Shown here: one piece after another, positions 40,993-53,300 of the stretch | Numbering within the stretch: position 1 is the first letter of the stretch | Layout: the number at the start of each line of letters is the position of its first letter | Assembly (NCBI GenBank): GCA_004431415.1 | Contig: QPMI01000214.1 | Span: forward strand, 69,501 to 133,500 | Direction: 5' to 3' | Length of the DNA stretch: 64,000 nucleotides | From: Cyanophora paradoxa | Taxonomy: Eukaryota > Glaucocystophyceae > Cyanophorales > Cyanophoraceae | Notes under the pieces: model-generated | The model's database searches: none | Told to the model about the DNA's origin: nothing | What the model saw: only the letters and a program-made list of their open reading frames with translations | Translations under genes and position numbers: made by a program

Positions 40993-42869
40993 ATGGAGGA
41001 TCCGCGCTCGCCGCCGCTGCTCCTGGTGGTGGCAGTGCAAGGGGCGTCCGTGATTGGCGATGCGCTCGCGCAGCGGTGCGCGCTGCTACAAGGCCCCGTC
41101 ACAGCGCCCGCAAAATCCTTATTTCGAGCGCCAGGTGTCAAAACGTCTGCTTTCGTACGTTATACACCGGACTCGCACTGTCAGTTTCATTGCAAGCGCT
41201 GACGACGATAGCGCAGAACGTCACCGGGCGCAGATGCTGCTCGGCCTGACGACCGTCTCGGCGGTGCAGGTCATGGTCCTGCTCGCCCTCGCGCAGGCGC
41301 GGCGCGGCGGGGCCGCCGTTTTCGAATTCGAGCGAAGCTGACCTCGCCGGCGCCAGCTCTTACTCCCCGCCGAGATAACGGGCGCTGTGTACGAGGGGCG
41401 CGAACTGGTGCGTACGCACTCAGCGGGGCGGGGCGTGGGTCCGGTCCAGCGGGGCGGCCGCGGAGCGGCAGTGAGGTCGCCGTCGCAGAAGCGGTGCTGC
41501 CTGGGGTGGGATGAAGGGCCCGTGCCGGCGTCGGTGAAGGACTGCGTCGAGGTGAATTGCAGCCGTCGCCCCGTGCCGGCGCTCGCCGGCGCCGGCAGCC
41601 GCTCTGAGCTCGAGCACCGGCGCACCGCAGCGGGCGTGCGCGGCGCAGGGCCCCTTCTCGATCCCGGGTTTCCTATGGGGGCACCCAGCGCTGCTGCTGA
41701 ACGGGCTGCTGAACATCGTGTACTACTGGGCGGAGATCGAGCTCTACCGCACGCCCCTCGGCCTCGTCCTCATCGTCTGCAGCGCTCTCGCGTGCGCGCC
41801 CCGCCCCGCCCCGCGCGGCCCGGCGCCCGACGCGCCGCCCCAGCTCCACCTTCCTTCTCGACCCCGTCGCCCGGTGCCCGCCGCCCGCCGCGCCGCCCCG
41901 GCCCGCCCCTCCCGACGCCGCGCAGGGCCTTCGGGCTGCCGGCCTCCGCGGCCTCCCCACCCCCGTCCTCCTCCTCGGCTTCGCGGGTTCGCCATCCCCC
42001 CCGACCCCTCTTCCGCCCCCGCCCCGCCCCGATCGCCCCGCAGCTGCCTCGCCTGCGCAGTGGAGCTGCCCGCGGCGGACCCGCAGCGCCAGCTGCCGCC
42101 GCCCGCCGCCGCTCCCCCGCGGGGCGGCGGGGCGGGCCAAGCTGAAGAGCAGTGGCGACGAGGACGGAGACGGCGAGGCGGTTTCCCCGCGAGGCGGCGG
42201 CGAAGCGGCGGCGGGGCCGGCAGCGGCGGCGGCGGCGGCGGCGCAGGCGCAGGTGCACCTGCGCGGGGCCCACCGCGAGAAGGAGGGCGCCGGCAGGGAG
42301 CCCAAGGCGGCCCCCGCGGGGGCGGGCGCTGGGGGCGGGGCGGAGGGCGGCGGGGGCGGCGCCCTGCAGCGGACGCTCGCCGTCCTCGTCCCCTTCTTCG
42401 CGCTGAGGTGGGCCCGTGCGCTGCCCCCGCCTCCTCCGCTGAGGCGCCGCAGCTTCTCCTACTGCCTCTGGTTCGTCACCCAGGTCCGCGCCCCGCCCCA
42501 CTGCAGACGCGCCGCGCGGGCGGGGGGCCCCCGCCAGCTGCCCCCCCGAACCGGCCCCGCCGCGCACGCAGAAGTACTTCCACGACGACTACGGCCTCAA
42601 CGGTTGGGCCCGGCCCCGCGCTCTGCGCCCCGCGTGCGGCGGCGCTGGGCCTCACCGACGGGGGCAGCGTGGGGGTACACGGCGGTGGACCAGGGCTTGC
42701 TCCCCCTGTACATCGTCCCCTTCCTCTACGCCGCCGCCGCCTCCCCAACCCTCGCCCCCGCCGTCGGCTTCCGCCCCGTGCGCCCCACCGCCCCGCCCCC
42801 CGCCCCTACACCGCTCCACGGGACCCTTTCCGCCCGGCGTGCCCGCCCCGCGCTGTGCCCCCGCCCCCC

Positions 42870-42901
<32 letters not shown>

Positions 42902-43325
42902 TGCCCCTCACCCTGACGCCTCGCCGCTTCTCGGGCAGGGGGAGGGGGTGCGGGAGGTGGCGGCGGGGGCGTGGGAGCGGGCCCCGCTCGCTTCCCTCTT
43001 CGCCTACCGCCTGCTGGCGAACGGGCGGGCGCTGCTCTACTTTTATTTGATCATCCTATACGATATGGCCGCTGTCTATGTTACACTGTGCCCGCGCCGG
43101 CCCGCCCCGCCCCATGCCGAGCGCGGGTGACGGGGGCGCGGGGGCAGGACGCTGGTGCGGGTGCTCCTCTCGTGGCTGGTCTCCGTGGGGCTCTGCCTGC
43201 TGGCGCCTGGCCTGGTGGGGACGCCCCCGGAGGAGCGCGCCGCAGTGCTCGCCCCCCGTGCCCTCGCCCTCAAGGCCGCCGGCTCCCTCTGCATCCTCGC
43301 CGCCCTCCTCGCGGCCCCCCGCTGA
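40993..43325 (+). CDS. Polytopic membrane protein, unknown family
   Basis: Not recognised. The start MEDPRSPPLLLVVAVQGASV leads through an in-phase join (after RAP) into RAQMLLGLTTVSAVQVMVLL ALAQ, a probable membrane helix, then LLLPAEITGAVYEGREL. Further helices are FLWGHPALLLNGLLNIVYYW (near 41672-41731), TPLGLVLIVCSALA (near 41752-41794), LQRTLAVLVPFFALR (near 42365-42410), SYCLWFVTQ, LLPLYIVPFLYAAAA (near 42698-42742), LLYFYLIILYDMAAVYVTL (near 43033-43090), and VLLSWLVSVGLCLLAPGLV (near 43160-43215) with ALKAAGSLCILAALLAAPR at the end. A KYFHDDYGLNGW loop lies near 42572. Two introns are extreme: a 30-nt C run at 42871-42900, and a G-rich sense-strand one at 41408-41488. At least six helices suggest a transporter or a lipid-modifying enzyme; no motif decides. 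Confidence 0.6.
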
Positions 43326-44332
43326 TCGTGAGAGAGGGCCGCCCTTCCCGGGCACCGCGCGGTGTGCGGTACATGATTCATGATCATGAGCGCGTCTCTT
43401 GCATTGAATCGCGACACGTACGCGTACGTGTGGTGCTCGCTAGCTGTCTAACTAGCAGCACATCGGTGATCATGATCTACGCCGAAATTGAAACTTTCGA
43501 AATTTTGAGCTTTAAAATTTAGAGACCGACCGTCGGACTCGGCGAGATCGGGTTTTAATTTGCTTTCTGGGTCGAGCCCGGGGCGGCCTCAGAGTGCTCT
43601 CAGAGTCTAGATCTTGCAAGCTCCGGACTAGGGCTCGGGTTTGAAGCGCACTGAACGTACCACGGTGAAACTTTGAAATCAAACTTGAAAATTCAATGAT
43701 TCCGGGTCCGACGGTCGACGCCCGTCAAATGCCCGACCGTCGGACGGTCAACGTCACCGAGTCAAATCCCGTACGCGTCACGGCGTCTAACTTGGCAATC
43801 CCTCAAGTCATGATCAACCCCGTCAACCGTTGAACGTTAACTGAGTCACACACGCCGCCGGCGTTCAACCCTCAGCTGCAGGGCTCATGATCATGTAAGC
43901 TCAGCCCTGGCAGGGCACGCCGTGACGCCAAATTCGAACTTGGAATCACACGCGATGTTAATCGCCATGAGCGCGTCTCTTTTATTGGCCACGAGCAAAG
44001 CCGGATCAGACACGAGCACAACAGATTGGCGCGCAACAGATCGGAGCGCTCTCCTCACATCCTTCAAAAAAAAAAGAGAAACCAAATAAATTCTATGCAA
44101 TGCGCAACTCAATCGACAAAGGGGATGACACGCGGCCTCAGGGCCTTGACGTACATGCACACTGTGATACACTGGACAACCTACATTATGCGCACCCGGC
44201 GGTACCCGGCCGCGGTTGCTGGTCTACGCTGTGAGACTCATGAGAAGGGAACGAGCCTTTCGGCTCACAATGTTGACGCTATCTTCGTCGGATTCGGAAA
44301 GATCGCTCTGGGAAAGGCCACGGGATGAACGG
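43326..44332. other. Intergenic stretch with GATCATGA palindromes and GACCGTCGGAC motifs
   Basis: AT-richer than both neighbours. It carries three copies of the 11-mer GACCGTCGGAC or its complement (43528-43538, 43706-43716, 43735-43745), several TGATCATGA-type palindromes, and a 16-nt direct repeat CATGAGCGCGTCTCTT at 43385-43400 and 43966-43981. It separates two converging genes. No gene seen. Confidence 0.6.
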
Positions 44333-47300
44333 TTAGGCGGCCTGGGTGCGGGGGGCGGCCTTGGAGGAGGGTGCGGGGGCCGGGAGGGGCGCGGCGGGGG
44401 CGGCGTGGGCGTGGGCGACGGCGTACTCGCCCGAGTGGGCGATGGAGACGGCGACGGCGGCGAGGCCGCAGGCGGCGGCGAGCTCGGCGGCCGCCCCGTG
44501 GAGGCGCACGCCGGGGCCCCCGACGGCCCGCGAGGACCTCGATCTCGCGCAGCGGGGCCGCCGAGCCGCGCAGGCCCTTGTTCGCCGGCGTCGCGGGGGC
44601 CGCCTCGGAAGCCGCCCCGAGGGCCTTGACGACGGCCTCCTTGGCGGCCCAGCGGCCGGCGAGGGAGGAGGCGGGGTCGGGCTGGCGGGCGCAGTGGGCG
44701 AGCTCGGCGGGGGTGAAGTTGCGCTCGAGGAAGAGGTCGCCGGCGGGGCGCCCGCGGAAGAGGCCGATCTCCTCCACGTCCACCCCACGAAGGCCCCGCC
44801 GGCGCCGCCCCCGCCCCGCCGCCTCCGCCGCGCTCTGCAGCCCCGCCCGCCCGCCGCCGGCACCGCGTGGCCGGCCTGCCCCCGCCGCGTCAGCCGCTGG
44901 GGCGGGCGGGGCGGGGCGGGGCGGGGCGGGGCGGACGGGCTGGAGGGCGGCGTGGGGCACGTGGTAGGTGAGGGGCCCGGGGACGGCGAGGCGCGCGCCC
45001 GCGGGTCCAGCAGCACCGCGTGCTGCCCCCACGTCAGGCCCGCCCCCGCACGCCCCGCGCCCCCGCACGCCCCGCCCGCCCCGCCCTGCTGCACCCAAGC
45101 CGCCCACGCTGCGCGCTAGAGGGCGGGGCGGCGAGGGCGGACCATGTCCTCGCTGGCGTAGGGGGCGTCGCCCTTGACGGCGACGAAGGGGCGCTTGGCG
45201 GCGAGGACCTCGTGGTGGAAGCGGCGGGCGGCCGCGAGGCGCGCCTCCCGCTTGGCGGCGTACTCGGCGAGCGCCGCCGGCTCGAGGGCCCCCAGCACGT
45301 GCTCCGGGGAGACCACCAGCAGCGCCGCCCCCGCCTGCCAGACTCTGAGAGGGGCGCGGGGCGGCGGGGCAGGCGGGGCGGCGGGGCGGACCTGGCCGAA
45401 GCCGAAGGAGGTGAGCATGCCGGCGTGGATGGGGCGCTTCGCGGGCAGCCGCAGCGCGCGGTCGACGGTGAGGATGTTGGTGTAGGGGCGGAGCTCGGCG
45501 GCGACGTTGTCGGCGTTGCGGTTCGGGGGCACGACGTTCTCCGCCATCGCCTGCAGGAGCCCGTTGAGCATCCACGCGGCGGCGGCGCCCTTCGGGTGGC
45601 CCGTGAGGTGCTTCTGGCAGACAATGGGCACGGGGTGGCCCTCGCGCCGCCCCAGGTGGTCGAGCATCTCGTGCAGCACCATGAACTCGTTCTTCTCGTT
45701 CGCCTTGGTCGACGTCCCGTGCAGCGAGGCGAGCCCGATGTCGTCCGGCGTGAGGCCGAACTGCGCCAGGCCGGCCCGCATCGGCGCCGGGGCGCCGGCG
45801 GCGGCGTCGGCGCCCTCCTGCCAGGCGGCGGCGCTGCCGGCCATCTTGGCGGCGGCGCGCTCGATGCGCGCCGCGCGCTGCTCGACGGCGGCGGCGTCGG
45901 CGCCGGCCTCCTTCAAGGCGGCGGCGCGGTACGCCTCGGCGGCGGCGCGCCCGGCGGCGAGGGCGGCGCGGCGCTCGGCGAGAGACGGGAGGGGGATGCG
46001 GCCGCCGGGGTGCTCCTCCTTGGCGAAGGACATGATGCCGCAGCCGGGGGCCGGCACGGACTTGCCCTGGCGGTCGGAGGCGGTGCGCGCGAAGGCGACG
46101 ACGCCGTAGATGGGCGCCCCGATGCGGATCGCCAGGTCCGCCGTCATCAGCACCTGCCCGCCCCGCCCCGTCGGCGAGAGCTCTCACGCCGCGCCGCCCG
46201 GCGTGCGGAGGACTCGCGGGGGCCGCATGCAGAGGCCCTCTCTGAGGCGCTCCTCCGGCTTCCCTCGCGGGGCGGGGTTCGCGGGGCGGACCTGGGTGCC
46301 GGTGCCGTGGGACTCGACGAAGCCGGCGCGGGAGGAGGTCGTGGGGCGGGACATCTCGCGCGGCTCGCGCCCCCGCGCGGCGTCCTCCACGCAGTTCACC
46401 GTCGCCTTCATCTGCGCGAACTCGTACGCCGTCTCCTCCGCGAAGTCTGCCCCAAGCCGCCCCGTCAGGCCCCTCCAGCCGCGGGGCAGAGGGCGCGCCG
46501 GTCTTCTCGCAGCAGGGAAAGGGGCGCGGCGGGGCGGGGCGGGGGCGCACCGTCGTAGCCACCGACGAGCATGACCTTGGCCTTGCCCGAGAGGATCGTC
46601 TCCGCCCCGACCTCCACCGACTGGGCCGCCGTCGCGCACGCCCCCACGGGCGTCTTGATCGGGCCCGAGGCCGAGAGCAGCAGCATGTTGACCCAGGCGG
46701 GGACCGTGTTGATGAAGGTTTCCTGCAGCGTGTCGGCCGCCATCGTCTGCTCCATGCGGCGCTTGACGAAGATGTTCTGGAGGGCCTTGGCGCCGCCCAT
46801 GCCGCCCCCGATGGCGTTGCCGACCTCGCTCGGGTGCACGTACTGGTAGAGCTCGTACGGGTCCGTCACTCCCGCCGACGCCAGCGCATCTGGTTACGTA
46901 TACAATTCAAAACGTGCGAACTGACTTGGAGGAGACGGGACGCGGACCGACGACGGCGACGAGGGTGTAGAGGCAGGTCGGCTCGACCTGGTCGACGATG
47001 TCCTTGGGGATGCCGTACGTCGCGGGGCTCCATCCGGTGGGGATCTGCCCCGCCACGAAGCGGTCGAAGGTGGTCGCCTTGGGGACGTAGAGGACGGCGC
47101 CGCGGTGGAGGCGGCAGAGGCAGCGGGCCTCGTCGCCCTCGCCCTCGACCCAGACCTCCGCCTTGTCGCCGTGCTGCCGGCGGAAGAGCTCCGCCTCCGC
47201 GGGGGAGGCGACCTCGAAGGGCGGCAGCTCCCGCTCGATGACCACCTGCCGCAGGAACTCCTTGTGGTTCGGCTGCCCCAGCCCCGTCAGCGGCGGCCCG

Positions 47301-50300
47301 GGGCGCGGCGCAGAGTGCGCTCGGGCCCGGGCAGGGAGGCTGTGCGCACGTCGACATGGACGACGTCGGGCTCGATGACGCGGATGCCGGTGTGCTCGAG
47401 GAAGTCGCGCTCGTACTTGCGGCCGACCTCGCTGTCGGTGAGGGGCTCCTTGGTCTTGGCGTCGAGCCAGCCGGTGTAGAAGCCGCGGGCGAGGGGCCCG
47501 TGGTGGTACTTGACCATCCCCATCGTGAAGGCGAGCTCGATGGCGGCCGCGAGGCCGAAGCGCCCGCTCCGCTCGTACTCCCACCGCACGCGGGCCGACC
47601 CGAAGGGCCCGACCTCGCCGAAGCCGGCGATGACGACCGTCTTCTCGAGGTCGACGAGGCCGCGCAGCTCGCGCAGCTGCTCCAGCCGCTCCGGCGAGGG
47701 CAGGCGGGGGAAGGAGGCCCACCAGGCCGGGCTCGCCTTCGGCTCGATCGCCGCCACGGGCCGCTTGGCGCCCTTCTCCTGCGTCGCGTCGGCCCACGCG
47801 GCGGCGAGGCCCTGGGAGCGCTCCGTGATCTCGCGCCGGGCGTTGCGCGCGAAGGCGGCGAGGTCGGGGATGCGCTCGAAGCCGCCCGAGAGGTCGGCCC
47901 AGACGGGCTCGTGCTCGGCGAGGGTCACCACGCGCGGGTGCAGGAGGCCCAGCAGGTTGAACGCCGTCTCCTTCGCCGAGAAGGTCCGGGCCCCCTCCTT
48001 CTCGAAGGCCGCCGCCGTCCAGTTGTTGGCGTTCATGAGGCCCGTGCCGCGCGTCCAGCCGATGACGGCGCCGGCGAGGGTGAGGTAGTCGCGCCAGCCC
48101 TCGGAGGCCCACTTCTCGAGGAGGACCTCGAGGCCGATCTTGGACTCGGAGTAGAGGCCGTCGCCCCCGAAGAGGCCGTGGTTCGGCGAGAGCGGGAGCA
48201 CGACGTGCGCCGGCCGCGTGTTCACCCCGCGCTTCTCCTTCTCGTTCTTGATGGCGCCCATCATCTGCGGGGGCCCGCGTTCGGGCGGGGGAGGGGGGAA
48301 GGGGGGAAGGGCGGGGCGGGCCGGGGCGGGGGCGACGCACGCGGACGGTGTTCGTGAGCATGACGCGGTGGGCGAGCTCGGAGCGGGCGTCGATCTTGCC
48401 GATGTCGCGCCCCGCCTCGGGCACGGCCGAGAAGGGGACGAAGTAGTCGACGTCGGCCTTGAGCGTCTCGTAGACGTACGCGACGAGGTTCGCGCAGTCC
48501 TGCGAGGAGGCCCCGTTGAAGGGCACGACGATGAGCTCCGCCCCCGCCGCCCCGTGCTCGCGGAAGAGGGCCCGGAAGTGCTCGTGCTGCGCCGCCGTCA
48601 TCCCGGGGCGGCCGCCCGAGGTGGCCCCCGTGGGGTCCGCGAAGCCGCCGGCGATGACGCGGGCGCCGGCGGCGAGCAGCGCCTTGACGAGCTCGGCGGC
48701 GATGGAGCCGCGGTCGCAGCCGTGCACCAGCGCCGTGCGGCCGCGGAAGGTCACGCCGGGGCTGGCGAGCTCGGCGAGGGCCTCGAGGAAGGTCGCGGTG
48801 CAGGCCGGCGAGTACTCCCGCTCCAGCGCCCCCGCCTCCTTGTGGCCCTCGCTCCGCCCGTGCCGCTTCAGGTAGAGCAGCGGCCGCGCGTGCTCGTCGG
48901 CCGCCCGCGCCCCGCCGCGCGCCATCTCCCGCACGTAGTCGCTGGCGTCGCAGATGCCGGGGCGCGGCACCTCCTCGTAGATGACCTTGCCGTCCTGCGT
49001 GATCTCCACCCGCGGCATCGTCGGCGTCGCGAAGTCCCGGAAGACCGGTGCCGGGCCCTTCGCCAGCTCCGTCAGCAGCTCCTCGAAGGCGGCGGCGGCG
49101 GCCGGCGCCCCCGCGCGGGTCGCCTCGTCGACGGCGGCGCGGGCGTAGGCGGCGAGCTCGGGGCAGGCGCGGTTGCGGAGGGAGTGGAGGCGGGCGAGGA
49201 GGGTGTCGCCGGCCATGTGCTCCCCGGCGACGAGCGCGTGGAAGAGCTCCAGCGCGTCGGCGCGCGCCCAGTTCCACGCGCTGTCGTACCGCCGCTCGCG
49301 GTTCGCGTCGAACATCGGCCGCACCGCGTCGATGTACTCCTGCCCGAACTCCTCCGCCGCCGCCCCCGCCAGCAGCGGGCCGGCCGCTGCCGCCGCCGCC
49401 TCGTGCCGCTCGCCCTTGCCGCCGCGCAGCTCCCGCAGGGCGTGCTCCATGGCGCGGATCTGCGTGGCAAGCAGCTCCGCCTCGAGCTTCTTCATCGCGT
49501 CCAGCGCCTTGCTGTCCACCACCGCACCCGCCCCGCCGGCCGCCGCCCCGCCGGCCGCCCCGCCGGCCCCCGCGACGGGGACGCGGACGCCGTGGGCAGC
49601 GCCGTAGGCGTCGCAGACGGCGTCCCAGAAGGCGTTGGCGTCGGCCTCGGAGGCGAGGCGCGCCGGCGGCTCCATGGCGAGGGCGTGCAGCTGGACGGCC
49701 TGAGAGCGGCCCTCGCCCAGCAGCCGCCGCCCCGCCAGGTAGCCCTTCACCTGCGCCGCCCCGTAGCCGGCCGGCATCTTGGCGGCGATCATGCGCGCCA
49801 CCCAGGCCGAGGCGACGGTGCCGAGCCGCGCGTACGAGGCGAGCGCGGGGCGCGCGGCGAGCGAGTCGAGGCTCGCCTCGGCGGCGCCGTCGCCCGTCTG
49901 CCCCGCGAACTCCTTGTCGAGGTCGCCGACGATCTCGTTCTGGATGGCCGACTTGCCCCCGCAGAAGTCCTTGATGCTCTTCGACCCGTCGCTGACCTCC
50001 CCGTACCCCTTCTTCAGCTTCATGCAGAGCGCCACCCGCACCACGTCCACCGCCGCCACCGGCGCATCCGCCAGCGGCGACCCCGACGCCGCCACGACCG
50101 CCACCGGCGCCGCAGCCGCCGGGGCAGGGGCCGGCGCCGGGGCAGGGGCGGCAGGGGCGGGGGGCTTGGGGGCCGGGGGGCGGGGGCGGGCGGGGGCGAG
50201 AGCTGGGGGCTCTTGTGGACGGGGGCGTCGGAGGGGGCGACGTCGGGGAGGGCGTAGAGGATCGGGTCGCGCTCCGTGGTCGAGAGCAGCTCGGCGTCGC

Positions 50301-53300
50301 GCCCAATGCTCCCTAGCAGCAGCTTTGCCATCCCGCAGAGCGTCTTCGCCGGGCCGATCTCGACGACGCGCTCGGCGCCGTAGGCGGCGGGGGCGAAGAG
50401 GAACTCCTGGGTCTCGATCCAGCGGACGGGGGAGGCGAACTGGTAGGCCATGCTCTCGATGAGCATCACCTTGGCGACGCCGTCGAGGCCGAGGCGCGCG
50501 ACCTCGCCCTCCCACCCGGCCACCAGCTCCCGCAGCACGGGGCTCTCCGTCTCCCGCAGCATCGCCTCCGCGTACGCCTTGTCTGTCCGGAACGGCTTCC
50601 CCAGCAGGTTCGGCACGAAGCGCCCGTCCAGCGTCGACGCCCGCACCTGCCGCCCCGCGCGTGAGCCCGGCGGGGCGGGGGCATGGGCGGGGGAGGGGGC
50701 GACCTCGGTCATGCGGTCGAGGAGGATCTTGCGGAAGGTCGGCACGCCGGAGCGGAGGAGGCGGGAGTGGAAGGGCACGTCGATGCCGGGGAGGGGGACG
50801 GTCGCCTGCCCGCGCTCGGGCATGCCGTACGGGTCGGCGTCGTAGCGGGCCTTGACGGCGCCGAGGGCGGCGGCCGCCGCCGCCTGCATCTGCTCGGCGC
50901 CCTGCGGCGCCGCCCCCGCCTTCTTCATCGCGTCGAGGGCCACGCCGAGGGCCGCCACGCAGCGCCGCGTCCCCGCCGCCACGTACTGCGAGCCGCGCAC
51001 TGGGGGCCGGGGGCGAGGTGAGGGGGGCGGGGGCGGCGGGGGGCGGGGGCGGGACCGTTGAAGTTGACGAGCTGGAGGAGCTCGGCGGCGGCGGCGCTGA
51101 TGGCGGCGACGGTCCCCTCGAGGACGGCGTCGGTGCAGAACTTGCCGACGCGGGAGGGGTTCGCGGCGGCCATGGCGTAGGGGGAGCGGCCCTGTGCGTC
51201 CCGCACGACGGCGACCTGCATGGTGATGCCGCGCAGGAAGGTCGTCTCGATGACGCCCTCGATGCGGAACGAGTTGACGACGCAGGAGAGGCAGCCGTAC
51301 TCGCCGAGCGAGTGCCCGGCGAAGGCGAGGGTCTCGGGGAGGAGGGCCCCCTGCTTGAGCTCGGCGTAGACGGCCATGTCGTAGAGGAGGATGGCCGGCT
51401 GCTGGAACTGCGTCGCGAAGAGCAGGCCCTCGGGCGCCCGGTACGTGTACGAGTTGGAGGCCTCCGTGAGGCCCGGGAAGAGCTCCGCCACCGCCCGCTT
51501 CTCCTCCCCCGGCACCGGCGCCTGGTACCGCGAGAGCTGCCCCCGCCCCGCCTCAGCCGCCGCCCCGGCGGGGCGGGGGCGGGCGGGCGGACCGTGAGGT
51601 AGTTCTCGCGGATGCGCTTGCCACGGGTGCCGCCGAAGTGGACGGTGAGCTCGGTCGGGTTGCGGCGGACGATGTCGAGGATGGAGAAGCCGTACTTGTC
51701 GCGGAGGTAGCGGTCGCCGCGGTCCCACACGGCCCGCGCCGCCCCCGAGGAGGCGTAGAGATCCATCCCCATGCCCACCCCCGCGCTCCCCTGGCCCGTG
51801 AAGACGTACGCCGTGCGGCGCTGCTCGATCTCGGCCTGCCCGCGCAGCACGAGGCGGCCGTCGGCGGCCTTGAGCTCGATGTCGACGGCCATGAAGCCGC
51901 CGCGCATGCCGACGTGGCGGGCGGAGAGGGCGAGCTCGTCCCCGGCGACCAGCGTGTCGACGAAGGAGACGCGGTAGCGCCGGATGCGGTCCCCGCGCCC
52001 CACGCACACGTGCTGCTCCAGCAGCCGCCGCCCCTGCGCGCTCGTCCACATCCCGTGCACGATCGGGCCCTCGAAGCCGACGAGCTCCGCGAAGAAGGGG
52101 TTGTTGTGGATCGGGTTGTGGTCCCGCGACGCCGCGCTGTACGGCGAGCTGCTGTGCGGCGCCCGCACCGTCGCCGCGCGCGAGAGCAGCGAGTAGCCGC
52201 CGCCGGGGAGGGGCTTGGGGGCGTCGGCGTTGGTGCCGGCGGCGCGGGCGAGGTAGCCGAGCACGGCGCTCGCCTCGCCCGACTCGTGCGCCACCTCCGC
52301 GACCACCGCCCCGCCGACGGCGTCGAGGACGCGGCCGGTGGAGAGGGAGTGGACGACGGTACCGCGGTGGGCGGGGCACCAGCAGCTCCGCTCGACAGTG
52401 CGCAGCTCGAAGACGAGCTCCGCGCCCTCCGTGACCGCCGCCCCCGGGACGAGCTTGAGCCAGGGCTTGTCAGCGAGCACGGCGGCGGCGCGGGCGTCGG
52501 GGAGGGTGATCGCGGTGCGCCCCGCCTGCTCCTTGAAGTAGCGGGCCTTGGAGCCGTCGGGGCCGCAGCACGCCTCGGCCGCCGCCGTCGACGGCGCCTC
52601 GCGGACGAGGAAGGAGCTGCTGACCTCGACGGCGACGGCACCGGTGTCGGCGCGGACGAGGGCGCCGGCGACGGCGATGGTGAGGCCGAGGGAGGAGCGG
52701 GAGAACTCGGTGACGCGCATGGAGGAGGCGAGGCGGTCGCCCTCGCGTAGCGGCGCCGTGTCCCGCGCCGTGAAGTCGTTCGAGAGGTGGACGAGCTTGG
52801 CGAGGTCGAGCGCCGGCTCCCGCGCCTCCACCACGGGCGCCATCAGCGCCTCCCAGCCGGCCACCACCGCGAAGTCCAGCGGCGCCACCAGCCGCCCGCC
52901 CTCCTCCCGCGGCGTGTGCCCCACCGCCCGGCAGAAGCGCTCCACGTCGGCGCGTTGCACGGCGAAGGGGGCGCCGGGCTGGGCCCCCGCCGGGGGCGAC
53001 CAGACGCGGCGGTAGAAGTCGGTGATGGCCTTGGAGCGGTTCTCCTGCACCTCGAGGAGGGGCGCGTAGCCCATGCGCGGCCGCGTCTCGTACTCCAGCG
53101 TCAGCGGGATCGCCTCCGTCGCGCTCCCGCTCCCCGTGAGGCGCACGTGGTTGATCGTCACCGCGATGCGCCCGCTGTCCAGCAGCCGGGCCTCCACCGC
53201 CGGCGCCCCCGAGCACACGAAGCCCCTGCCCCCCGTCGGCCCCGAGCAGCGGCGCGGCGAGGGCGGGGCGGGGGCGCACGAGTGCGGGGCGGGGACCTCG

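Noticed and set aside
48218-50257. Long plus-strand open frame (about 680 codons) opposite the FAS gene
   Set aside because: It is the antisense shadow of the GC-rich ACP/ketoreductase region, rich in Arg/Gly/Ala with no domain, while the minus strand matches FAS motif by motif.
53225-53290. Apparent Pro/Ala-rich insertion in the FAS dehydratase region
   Set aside because: The stretch starts GTCCCCGCCCC and ends GGCAG on the sense strand and restores family continuity when removed, so it is an in-frame intron.
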